From Viridothelium virens (lineage: Eukaryota; Ascomycota; Dothideomycetes; Trypetheliales; Trypetheliaceae), in contig ML991786.1 of the NCBI GenBank assembly GCA_010094025.1, positions 248,001 through 312,000 on the forward strand: a stretch of 64,000 nt of DNA, in the 5' to 3' direction. The notes below the pieces were generated by a model. It was not told the DNA's origin. It searched no databases and saw only the letters and a program-made list of their open reading frames with translations. The position numbers were made by a program, and so were the translations under genes. Positions 21,117 through 32,312 of this stretch are shown piece after piece. The stretch's first letter is position 1. Every line of letters begins with the position of its first letter.

Positions 21117-21848
21117 CATTAGATTCTAGGTCCTTTTGTGCAGGAATAGTGTCTGAAAGAGTTCCTTAACACTTTCAGCTAACGGCTTTCTATGAAGCAA
21201 AGGCGAGGTATTGCAAAACCGTTCGTCTTCAGATAGGTGATCAAGAGAAAAGGCAAGATGGAAGAACGGCGAAAAAAAACCAAAAAAACGGACACCTGAG
21301 TAGCTCTGATGTTGTGTACTGCTAAGTAAATGTGTAACGGAATCATGACTCAGCATGAAATAACATCCTCACGCTCATCTGTTTAATTTCTGTCATAAAT
21401 CAAGTCGAGATGAACTTCATGAGCGCAGACATGAAGTAATCTCACTATACCGCAGTGGTAATAAAAAAGAGTGCCTTCTGTATTTGGGCATCCAACTTGA
21501 ACTGCCGTGCTGCAAGGATGATAGTAATTTTTAACCATTCTAAAGGACCTAGGATATGGCTTTTGCCGTTAGAAAAGCAGGTGCCCAGCATTTCTGAAAA
21601 GCGGAACGCTGGTCTTGGCCTCCGAGGAGCTTCGATCAAATGTCAGCACATATCGTATCTAGCACCGAACAGCTGTTGCTTGCGTTAGTCTTGTCTCGCA
21701 TTGAGTAGTAGTATTAGAAGGCATTGCAAATTTGAAGAGGCCCAACCTGTTTAGGTCAGCATTCAAGGCTAGCACAGAGGAAGATGGAAAATAAAAGGTC
21801 CTCTATCCCGGCCATCTACTGAGTAAAGACGCGCCTTCAATAAAATAC
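21117..21848. other. Intergenic between UstYa-like and PLP genes
   Basis: No coding region is recognised. It should contain the promoter of the PLP-enzyme gene. Confidence 0.35.
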
Positions 21849-24743
21849 ATGTCGACATCCGTGAATATGGCAACCGCGCAAGTGCATACAGACATCCCCA
21901 ATTCCAAGATCGCCACAGCTTTTTTTGCGACAAGGCCAAGATGGCTAAGAACTGCTGTGACAGAAAGGTGGGACGAAGGGAACCCACGTTTACAAAGGAT
22001 ACTGGAAGAAATTATTGAGCTGTCTCGCTCGTGGAGCAAGAAGAATATGCCACCTTTCGACTCTTATATTGATGCAGCATTCTTGCATACAGCAGCCGTG
22101 GCTCGGAGAGCCGGTTTGCCTTGGTACAACAACGGTATATTTTTGCCATATGACAACGCGGGAAGTTGGAGTTTTCACTTCAAACCCTTTGAACTTGAAG
22201 TTCTGGTGACCAAGGGACGACGCGTTGGTGATCCTTCTCCTGCTGGTTATGTCTGCAATCGAGGAGAAGCCAATCAATTCCTAATTGGCGCCTTGGTGAC
22301 ACAATTGCAAGAGGATCGACCGGATTGTACGCCAATGCTAATTGCGAGTTGCGGAGCACACGAAGCGGTGTACCACGCCGCCGAGATGTTTGGACTCGAA
22401 TTCGTGCAATTGAAAGGCGGTATAAATGCTGAACTTCCCGTTTCCGACCTTGACGGGATTCTGAGGTCTCGGATGGATAGAGATCACCCAGCAATTGTTG
22501 TCGCAACGCTTGGGAATCGCCGAGGCGGTGCCGATGATATCGATTCTATCCAGGAAGTTCTCGCTATACACAGAGCGAGCTCGAAAGGCCAGACTTTCTT
22601 GCACGTCGATGCCGCTCGTACATTCGATTTCCTCACCACTCTTCCTCGCAAACGGCGCCTGCAACTTGGTTTACCGCGCCTCCTGCTACGAGCAGTGCCG
22701 ACAGACAGTCACAAGTCTCCTGGAATCGTACATGCCTCTACGATTGTAGCAGGAGGACTCAACTTCTCGAATCCACCATTCGTGGTAGCATTAAAGCCAC
22801 GTTGTCTAGGTGGTGGTCCTGGTCGGTATATAGAATGTGTCCAAGGCCCAGATAGCACCCTCTCTGGTTCCCGAGATGCACTGAATGGACTCCTAGTGGC
22901 TCTACAAGAGAAGCGGTTCCAGAGAAGTGGAATTCGGCAAATCTATGCCCGTTGCAGAAGGCTACGGAACATGCTAAGCTCACTTTTGGAAGAAAAGGGC
23001 GTACAGTTCGACGCCCCTAACAGCTCGCTCGACCTCATCGTCACCCTTTCAACATCTCCCCACAAAGACCAGCAAGCCAGATTGGGGTTGATGGATCTGG
23101 GTGGAGGCAGATTTCTTATGACTGTTCAGCCCAGCGTGACAGCTACGCACATTCACTCTTTCGTGGAAGACATCCTTGGCATGGAATGTGTACCACGCAC
23201 GATCGAGAGCCTTGACATAGATCTTAACGCTTACAAAGTCTCCAAAGAAGTCGAAGATAAGCTTTGTCGAATGGCTGCGGGCTGGCAGGTCAAATCTCGT
23301 TCATCTGGAGGCTACCATGGAAACCACTCAACCCTATCAGCATTGGGACCGATCATTGGATGCATGTTGACCAAAGCTATTCCAATCAATTGGGTGCTGG
23401 CACAGAAAAGGAACTTGCTTTCTGACCTGAAGAGACGACTAGGTGTGCCACTGGAAAAATTTTCCGACTTTTCCGGAGGCATCACGACAGGTGGTAGCAT
23501 GGGGAATAGAGTAGGACTCCTCACTGCTCTGAAGCATTATCCAGATGGTCATGTCTATCTGTCAACCGCGACGCACTATAGTGTGCGGAAGATCCTTGAG
23601 AATCGTTTTCGTGTGAGCAAGGAGAGATGCTCCCGCTTCTCTGAAGTCGAGACTGATGAGATGGGCCGAATGATACCCGAATCGTTTGCGCAACGAGTTC
23701 TGTTCGATAGAAAATTGGCCCTTCAGAGAGGACAGCCACACCAAATCATTCTGCTGGCCAACTTTGGCACAACTTTCACGGGAGGGTCGGATGACGTGTT
23801 GGGTTTGGTGCAATCAGTAGAGCAAAAGGGTCTGGCCATTGACCACATCCATGCTGATGGCGCCCTCCGATTTGGCTATGACGTCGGGTGTATTCGTCTT
23901 GGCCCACCACGCAGTCATCATGCATCGAAGCCAGTCGTTCAAAGCATAAGCATCAGCAATCACAAGTTTGCTGGCCTCTCCGTTTCTGGACTTGTCCTCT
24001 GCTATGTGCCGTCAGGCGGAAGTTTGAGTACAATGGATAGCTGTAGCGATCCCCGCATCGCTTTCGAAGTATGGCTGTACAATCAGCTTTTCAGCCTTGA
24101 TGACGTTGCTGCATTGCATAGAGGCTGCATTTCAAATGCACAACACTTGCGAAGTCAACTGCAGAAGGCAGGCATCATTACACGCTTCAACGAAGAGTCC
24201 TTGATCACTCTTGTGGAACGGCAGCCCCTGCGTCTGGTCGAAAAGTTTGATCTTTCGCCTAAAGAGAACTGGATCCACTTCATTACCATGCCACATATCA
24301 CCCGGGAATGTATCGACAGTTTTGTGTCATCTGTCAGTGCGCACCGGGATCTGTTCGACTGCGCTCTTGCCTCGGCTGCTGAAAGCTTGGGGGTCACGAT
24401 CGGCAAGGCTAAGACGCCACTCCGCCTGAAACGGATTGCATGCTGTGAAGATGTGTTCATCACGAAATGCATGAGCCTACTGCCAACGGAATACGCCGAA
24501 GACTTTCGGCGGCTATGGGTTCGCCATGCAATGTCGTTCGCCGCTGTAAACGAAATTGGTGACCCAGTTATTATTTTCCTGGTCACCGTCAAGCCCGGTT
24601 GCGTGATATTTCTGGATCGGGTGATGCTAGGGGTAGGGGCATCTCTACCATCGGCTGTCGAGCTTGGCAACCAAGTCATGGCCAAATTGGCCAGCGTGCT
24701 GGATTACACGTTCGGGCAGTCAGACAGCTTCCCACCCTTCTGA
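21849..24743 (+). CDS. Tandem PLP-dependent decarboxylase-like protein (histidine-decarboxylase type second half)
   Basis: This is an uninterrupted 964-residue protein starting at ATG 21849. The second half (about residues 470-800) resembles PLP-dependent histidine decarboxylases of the group II fold. It has the GNRVGLLTALKHYPDG segment, a ring-stacking THYS histidine (H576), HADGA with the pyridine-binding aspartate (D670), and SISNHKFAG with the Schiff-base lysine (K706). The first half (about 80-440) has the same fold signature, including LHVDAA, but at the lysine position reads HASTIVAGG with no lysine, so it is probably a catalytically dead copy. A further ~150-residue C-terminal extension is unassigned. 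Substrate is unknown; a cluster peptide containing His, Glu and Asp or a free amino acid are both possible. It has the same orientation as the UstYa-like gene. Confidence 0.83.
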   Translation: MSTSVNMATAQVHTDIPNSKIATAFFATRPRWLRTAVTERWDEGNPRLQRILEEIIELSRSWSKKNMPPFDSYIDAAFLHTAAVARRAGLPWYNNGIFLPYDNAGSWSFHFKPFELEVLVTKGRRVGDPSPAGYVCNRGEANQFLIGALVTQLQEDRPDCTPMLIASCGAHEAVYHAAEMFGLEFVQLKGGINAELPVSDLDGILRSRMDRDHPAIVVATLGNRRGGADDIDSIQEVLAIHRASSKGQTFLHVDAARTFDFLTTLPRKRRLQLGLPRLLLRAVPTDSHKSPGIVHASTIVAGGLNFSNPPFVVALKPRCLGGGPGRYIECVQGPDSTLSGSRDALNGLLVALQEKRFQRSGIRQIYARCRRLRNMLSSLLEEKGVQFDAPNSSLDLIVTLSTSPHKDQQARLGLMDLGGGRFLMTVQPSVTATHIHSFVEDILGMECVPRTIESLDIDLNAYKVSKEVEDKLCRMAAGWQVKSRSSGGYHGNHSTLSALGPIIGCMLTKAIPINWVLAQKRNLLSDLKRRLGVPLEKFSDFSGGITTGGSMGNRVGLLTALKHYPDGHVYLSTATHYSVRKILENRFRVSKERCSRFSEVETDEMGRMIPESFAQRVLFDRKLALQRGQPHQIILLANFGTTFTGGSDDVLGLVQSVEQKGLAIDHIHADGALRFGYDVGCIRLGPPRSHHASKPVVQSISISNHKFAGLSVSGLVLCYVPSGGSLSTMDSCSDPRIAFEVWLYNQLFSLDDVAALHRGCISNAQHLRSQLQKAGIITRFNEESLITLVERQPLRLVEKFDLSPKENWIHFITMPHITRECIDSFVSSVSAHRDLFDCALASAAESLGVTIGKAKTPLRLKRIACCEDVFITKCMSLLPTEYAEDFRRLWVRHAMSFAAVNEIGDPVIIFLVTVKPGCVIFLDRVMLGVGASLPSAVELGNQVMAKLASVLDYTFGQSDSFPPF

Positions 24744-26655
24744 AAATTTCCTGACTCTCAGGTGACTCAATATATACTGCTTCGGAATAGACAGCAAGGG
24801 TGTCATGTCCAGTCTTGGTATTAATGCCTTCTATCCAATAGTAATCAAGGATCCAATACCCCCCACGCATTTCATGATGCAATAATAGATTCAAATACAC
24901 CGAGATGTGGTTTGGCAAAATGTGAGTCTTGAGACCGACCGAAGGAGCTAGGCGGCAGTTGTTGAAGTTTACACGAACGCTAAAGTTCAGCCATCGTTGA
25001 AGATAAGGTAGTCAGTAGATGAAAGTCCAGCGAGGGTGCTTGCGAGGACGTTGAGGCACTCGTTTGGAGAACTCTCGGACTGTAGACGGCAAAGGAAAGG
25101 ACGAGCCTGCGGGGCCAAAATGTCAACTCACACTCCTGTGAACTTAATTGTGCGGAAAACCCATGCGCAAGTATGCCAGCTGTCTGAGGCATCCTGATCG
25201 TAACGATCGTTAAAGTTCGTCGTTTAGAAAAAGAACATTGCCAAGACGTGCTAGTCCAAGTACGGTAGAGGGGCGATTGAATATCAGCCAATCGGTGGGG
25301 TGCCGGTCGATCTCGCTACATACCTCCGTGGGTGCCCTGCGCGCCTGCTGCGCCGTGCGTGCCTGCCACTCTACATCGGTGGCCCCCGGTTTTTCGGAAA
25401 TAAAAACAGGAGATTATGCTCGGGTGCTCACATAGAGAAAAGGACGATGGGTGCAGCTGAAATCATCCTGGTACGTCTGCTTTACCCGAAACGGCATTTT
25501 CTATCGCTCGCGGGATTTTGACTTAGACCATCACCCCATGCTGCTATCAGGCCGCCACGAGGTCGGTGATTAAAATTCGAACCCACAACCGCATTCCATT
25601 TGCAGAATCGATTGCATTGAGTAGGGTCAGGAGAAGCGGCAAATCGAAGAATACGAGGGACAAAGTGGGGACCTGATGCTTATTGGGTCTCGGCTCTTGT
25701 CGTCATACAGTCAGGATTTCTATAAGTTCATGCAATAATTAATCGTGTGATTCGCGTAACTCGCTTCTAGACTTCGAGAGCCCAGGTCAGCGCTGCTCTC
25801 GGACAGAGATTGACAGTTGATTCAATAGGCACCTCGTTCTATCTTTTCTACGAGATCTCGGCCAATGGGCTGTGTGCCTGGTCTCAGGGGAAATCGTCAT
25901 GTCCTTTGAGAAAAAATGTATGCTCCCTCGCCATCAGAGCCGTTTTGATTCAAGAGGATCGTAGACCTACAGCATAGTTGGGAGACCCACATCGTTTCGT
26001 CGATCTATATCTCTTAGGGGGGTATCGCGCGTGGACACATTCTCAACCGATCCAGTTTGCTGCGAAGATCGTGATAGGTCGCTCTATGGATCTCAATCGA
26101 TTTGCAGGGGCTAACGATCACTGGCAATCTTTGAATGAGCAGCTCTTTGTCAGAAGTGTAGCATCATTTCTCTACACCGACCTCCGGGACAAATGCTCTG
26201 CGGTAGAGACATAGCTGACTGCTTTCTGTTAGGCAAGTTCACATCCTGCTCCGGGACCTCAGCGAACCTGATGCGTAACATTCGAGACCATGGACCTCAA
26301 TCTTTGCTACTTTTACTTCTATGTATGTTTTCTCGAAGGGTTGACTGGTACGCAATTTAGGGGAGAGTGCGAGTAACGGTAGAGAACTGTTTCCTCTGAG
26401 AAAGCACGGAAGGGCTTTTTGGAAACAAAATCTCCCGGGAAATTTTTCATTTTGATGGTCAGTGGCGTCGACGGCAAGCAATTTCATAATTTCATAACAT
26501 TCTATTGTGGCCACATAGGTCGATGTGAAGAGAGGCTTATCTCAACATTTCACATCGTATATGGATATGGATAATGTGCCCTAAACGTATAGCGAACTGA
26601 ATCGAGACGAAGACCAAGTGCATGCATCCACCGAATGCATCATGTCACCACTCCC
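24744..26655. other. Intergenic, 1.9 kb without a recognised gene
   Basis: Only short frames lacking family features are present. I looked for a second UstYa-like gene (HxxHC pairs), a P450 or a regulator and saw none. The PLP gene and the ABC transporter converge here. Confidence 0.35.
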
Positions 26656-29600
26656 TCAAATCTCCTCTGTAGACTGCACATTATCTACGGCAGTACCGGT
26701 GTGCAGCATGTCTGCGGCTGGGCCCTGGGCCAACACGCCACCTTTATCGAGTACGATGCAATAATCCGCATTCTTAACGGCCTCCAATCTGTGAGCAATC
26801 GTGATTACCGTACTTTCCTTCATTTCTTCACGGAGAATTTGCTGGATCTCCATCGAAGTTTCCAGGTCCACTGAAGCAGTAGCCTATATGAATTAGCATG
26901 GCAGCATAGGATAGAGGGGAGAAAACAAAGACCTCATCGAGAATCACAACGGAACTCCTCCTTAATACCGCTCTTGTCAAGCCAATCAACTGTCTCTGAC
27001 CTTGGCTCAGATTCTTGCCGCCAGCTTCAATCTCGGTCTCCAATTTCCAACCGTGTCGACTACACACGCGCTCTAGGACAGCGGCGCAATCCTCATCAGA
27101 GTGTTCATTCAGCGGATCCAGATTCTTGCGCATAGCGCCAGGAAAGAGCACCGGATCCTGTGCGAGAAATGTAATTCTCCTACGGAGCGCTTGTGTGTCA
27201 ACTCTCGCGATATCTACGTTGTCCAAGAGTATCTGGCCCTTTTCTGGGCGGACTGTGGCAAGCAAAGAGAGGGCGAGGGTGCTTTTGCCAGATCCCGTAC
27301 GTCCTATGATTGCAGTCGTAGAACCACCGGGAATCTTGAGCGAGACATTGGTTAAGGACGCATCCAGGTTTGGAGCATATCGGATGGTCACATCGTGAAA
27401 CGAGACTTCGCTCCGGAGAGAGGGCCACCAAGCCGGCGGTTTGATGTCTCCTTCAGGCTCTTGGTCCAGTTGAAGGAGCTCGATGACACGTTCCACGGAT
27501 ACAAATTGCATTTGAAGTTGCCCATACTGCTTACAGAGCTGGTGTGTAGACTGCACAAAATTGTCCGCAGCAACAAGGACGAATGCAGTTAGTCCAGGTG
27601 AGACGTTGGTATAGAGAGCCAATACCGTCAGTATGAACGAGGAGAGGGCCGACAAAGTGTCGAAGCGGTACATGAGCCAGGCCTGAAGGGTCCAATAAAA
27701 GTGATCCATCTTTTGGAAATTGTCGACCACTTCGATAACTCGGTCTTGGAAACGATGTTGAGCACAAAATGCTCGAACAGTGACCAATCCTTCCACAAGC
27801 GCGCCGAAATTAGACATCAGCGGGCTGAGAGAAACCATCTCAAGTCGCCGCAGACTTTGTGAAGTAGGCAGGAAACGGCGGAAAATGAGTACAAAAGCCA
27901 CAGTGAGGACGACTGAGAAGACCAGGAAGATTGGCGTGACAGAGGCAATAACGACCACGGAAGAGATCCAATTGACAGCACTAAAAGCTATTATCTGGAA
28001 TTGGAAGCTAATGTTCCCGTCGACGGTAGCGATATCAGAGGTCAAGCGGTTCATCAAGCGGCCAACAGGTGTGACATCGTAAAAGCGAAATGTCGCATGG
28101 CTGACTTTGATCATTGCCTCTTGAAACATCCGCTTTCCTGCCGAATAAATAATAACAAGCATGAATGTCTGGCCTATGAAGGCTGTAACAGCTTGGACAA
28201 CTGCTAGAGTGAAGAAGACAAGGAGCCACGGTCGAACGTTCACATCCGGAAGAGGAAGACGGTCAAAGAGGCCACTTGAGGCTTTTTCCACCGAATTGTC
28301 ATACGCTTCACCCCATGCCTTCAGGAACCATTGTTTCAGCAGAGACAGCAGGCGTCCAGTCGTCAGCAGCCAGACTAGAATGACCCACCATTTCAGCTTG
28401 CCTGCTTTAACGTATTCCCAATAAATTCTCAATTGAACTCCGCCATGCGCTCGATGCTCATCTTCGATGAATTTGTCTGGAACAGCGGCGTCCTTCTCTT
28501 CTTCGTTAGACTCTTCCTGATCATCTTCGGACGCATTCTCGGGATCGCTTGTTTTCAAGATGCTTGCAGGGAGACTGGACGGCAAAACTCGAGCATCGCC
28601 CTCAGTAATCTCAATTATTTGTTCAGCGATGCTATTGCATAGCTCAGTGCGATGCGTGACTAGTATTATCGTCCGATCTTCTGAAAGAGGGCCTGTCAGA
28701 CATCTACGAACAACAGTTTCGGCAGTCTGATGATCAAGAGCAGAGATGGGGTCATCGAGGAACAAGATCTTGCACTGGCTGTACATGGCCCTTGCGAGCG
28801 CAACTCGAGCCTTTTGTCCTCCAGAAAGTCCAATGCCATTCTCACCGATATTTGAAAGATCACCGTGCTTGAAGTTGGCTAGATCAGGTATCAGAGCACA
28901 GGCTTCCAAGACACGCTTATAACGTTGCTCTTCGTAAGGTGATGAAAATAGTATGTTTTCGCGTATACTCATGCTTTGGAGCCATGGAGTTTGTGAGCAG
29001 TACCCGATCATCTCACCCGAACGTTCATAAAAGCCATCGACCATGTCGAGTTCTCCAAGTAAAGATTGGAGGAGCGCCGTTTTGCCGGCGCCTACCTTTC
29101 CACATACGACACTGAGGCCAGAAGGGAATGAAATACTCAGATTTTTGAGAACCGGGTCAGTTGTGCCCGGCCAGGCAAATGAGGCATTCTCTAGACGAAG
29201 TTTTGAGGTCTCCACCAAAGTTGTGTTTAATTCAGCATCCGGTTTATTCGGTTCCTTCATGAAATCTTCGATACGGCCCATGGCAATGTAAGCGTTGATG
29301 AGTGTCGTAATTAATCCTGGAATTACCCGTAGGCTTCCCTCCAACAAGCCAAAGAGTTGCAATGCCGGAAAGATGAGGTCTATACTGAGCGGCCGTCCAG
29401 CCAGAACAGTGTAAGCGTAGAGGGCTGCGACAGGGAACATACCGCTTGAAAAATAATTGAAGAAATGGATTAATGCAGTCCAAAGTGCGGTGATAACTCT
29501 CCATTTCAGCTCGCGCTGTCGGGCACTGATTATCTGTTCAAGCCACTCATTCTGCCATCCGTACCAACGCAAGTGCCGGATTGCTTCGACGAGTTGAGTC

Positions 29601-31529
29601 GTGACTTGAAGTCGATCATCCGTGGTAGACCTGCGAAAGCGCTCGTAACTGATCAGTAGACGAGTGATCAAGGCGTTGGCGCTCTGAGCCACAGCGACAG
29701 TCAAAATGCCAATAAGGCATGGCCAGCCAATTAACTTCCACGTGAGAACGAGAGAAAGTATAAGTCCGAGAGGCGCAGTGACGATCGTCGATACTTCCCA
29801 AAACCTATTCACAAACCGTCAAACCCCGGGTAGGAAACCTCAAGCTACAGCACTTACCTCTGGGCGACTTCGTAAACATCTCCGCTATACAATGTTAGCA
29901 TATATCCAGGACTCGACGTCTCCTCCTTTGAGCTTACCGCATGAGATTTAGAATCTTCCCCATTGAAGCTGGTTTTTTGACTTTTTCTTTAGAATCTGCG
30001 GCCCGTGGCCAGAATGGAATTCTGCAGAATCCACAAGTCCTCCCAGAAGGATTTGAGTCCGACTTTGTACCATTAGCTTTTGTTTCATTAGACTCCTCAG
30101 ATTTGTTTTTGTCATGGTCTCCAATGATTTTCCTTGACAGTGTCTTTTCGTACAGCATTGTAATCATTTCTCCTCTTGATCTTTCGTAACATCTTCTACT
30201 GTACCACAGACTTATTACACCAGATTGTGCCGCAACGAAGCGAAGCAACAACGAGAGCAAAGCGTAGGTAACGGCGGAGCTTCTTGGTACATCGGGGTTC
30301 TCCATTGACCAGAGAAGCTGTTGAAGAAGAATTGGGGTAGAGTATGCTGAACAGTCGCAGTCAATCATTGGGAAGTTACTTATACGGAGTACACTGGGTA
30401 AGCTAGGTACGTACTTGCCAAGGATTCCAAAACTCCGAGCCCGGTAGTGATGGCAATATCTATACCGTTTGCGGAAAGTAATCGCCTAGTAACTGATCCA
30501 CGCAACTGCCGGAAGGATTCGTGTAGTCTTCTGTGTTGGAACACATAAGCTAAGAACCACACATCATCGTCATGCATCTGCCTATTTGAGCCGACTGAGA
30601 TCATGGGAGCCATCCACGAAACTGTGATGAACTGCCATAGAGTGAGATTGTCTTCGGGGCTTCTGAGTGAGTCCTTGGGCGCTGTGAAAACGGGGCTGAT
30701 ATCTTCCAGTGGGAGCGATGGGTCTCGTAAAGGCATAAGTAGAACGTTGAGGGTTGCCGCCACCGCTGCGAATAATACAACATATTCAACGATTTGCACG
30801 GGTTGCAAAGAAGTGCCGGCATCAGCTAAACCAGGAAGTAAAATTGCGACTTCTGCCACGTAGAATGCAATGAACGATGCCGGAGCAGTTTTCGGGGCCG
30901 TGGCTGCGGTCAGCATGAACAAGGCGCCCTGGTGAACCTCGAATCAGCAACATCTTCCTGTTTATCAGAGCATGGCGTACGCGAGTTAAATCCCAGGAAT
31001 ACCTTGCCGCAAGATTAGAATTGACTGGATCAAGGAGGACCTACCCAAGAGACCGCGGACAAGATAGATGAAAAATCATGACTCCATTTTGCGGCTATGA
31101 CAACCCAGGCTATAAACCCAACAAGTGTTGAGAATAAGAGAATTAGAAGTGCAGGTGTGAAAGAAGTTAGTCGCGTGAAAGAGGGTTCACCCTTGTCTTC
31201 AGGGTACTCTTTAATAAAGGGCTGCATCCATTTTGGACGTAAGCCGTGGTAGGGTCGCAGAAGACGAGGAAGCACGATCGAAGTGACAATTACTGATGGG
31301 ATAATGGAAAGAAAGGGAAAAAAGCATGGCTCGAAACGCGCGTTTCTGGAGTCCTGTTCATGATGTCAGAAGTCTGGCTTCAAGTGTCAAAGATCCGAGT
31401 CTATGAAATTTCTACCCATAGATTTGAACAGCCCCCTGGTGCCTCTCTACCAACGCCAGCACCATTTTGTAGTCTTGACAGGCTGGAGAGTATCCACTGC
31501 TGCTCATATGGAAATGGATATGGTTCCAT
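26656..31529 (-). CDS. ABCC/MRP-type full ABC transporter, likely cluster exporter
   Basis: Predicted exons on the minus strand are 31529-31416, 31353-31045, 30928-30415, 30346-29938, 29884-29858 (27 nt), 29804-26933 and 26883-26656. They give 1,490 residues, normal for a fungal MRP-type pump. An N-terminal membrane block is followed by TMD1, NBD1 (Walker A GKVGAGKT near residue 694, signature LSGGQ, Walker B ILFLDDP), TMD2 and NBD2 (Walker A GRTGSGKS near 1298, signature LSQGQ, Walker B VVILDEA). The last intron has an atypical GTCTTT donor but restores DEATASVD exactly. Such pumps export conjugates and natural products at the plasma or vacuolar membrane. Export or self-protection for the neighbouring peptide cluster is inferred from position. 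The N-terminal two exons are the least certain. Confidence 0.88.
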
Positions 31530-32312
31530 GGGGTTCCAAGCCGAATCTTGACCGGTCAGCGGTCGATTGTGATGAGTCTCCACCCACTCCCAAGAGAACA
31601 ATCTACAACAGGGCACGTAGAAAGATAGAAGTCTACATCAGTGTAGGGAATTGGCACGGAAATGAGATGCATCCTGGCAGTGCAAACGACCTTATAGATC
31701 TTTGCCACGGAAGGTACAAACACAATCACGTGATGTTAGAAATCCTCGCTAGCTGTGTCTGCCCGACACATAAATTCCGATAAATACCGATAAATACCGG
31801 GTGTGAGCAAGAGTCATGTTCGCATATCTGCCCGGTCTATCTCTTCTCCTCACCGAGCAGCCTATATGCTGAATGGGTCAAGGAGTTGGATAGAGTCGCC
31901 ATTCGGTGTTCAGCCTGATGACAACCACTCCATATGCCCCAATTGCAAGTTACACAACGAAGACTGGTAGCCAATGTTCTGTCCGAACGTTATGTGCCTC
32001 ACTTAGGTCTCGTCAGCCTCCTCAGCTCATTCCGCCGCCCTTAAGCTAGCTAACTCCGACCAGGAGATCCAGCCCAGCCACCCAACATTTCCCCTTTCAG
32101 TCACCCCAAACAACGGGGGCTGCATCGACTGATAGGGCAAGATGGGGGCTGCAATGAGACAAATGATCGTCATTCGGAATACCGAGATCGTGCGTTTGCC
32201 ATTTGTGGCACATTGCTGCAAAGCTGAGGGACGGCCAAAATGAATTATTACTCACCGTGCTTATCTCCTCCACTAAATTCTCTCACGATCCACAGGCTGC
32301 GCCGCAGAAAGC
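31530..32312. promoter_or_regulatory. Upstream regions of ABC transporter and SLATT gene
   Basis: This is 783 bp between divergent starts. No gene is recognised. It forms the right boundary of the accessory block. Confidence 0.35.

Noticed and set aside
25500-25620. tRNA-like TTCGAACCC sequence
   Set aside because: It looks like a T-loop on first reading, but no matching T-stem, anticodon arm or acceptor stem could be built on either strand.
24744-26655. Second UstYa-like, P450 or regulator gene
   Set aside because: No HxxHC pair, heme-binding motif or zinc-cluster pattern was found in any frame.
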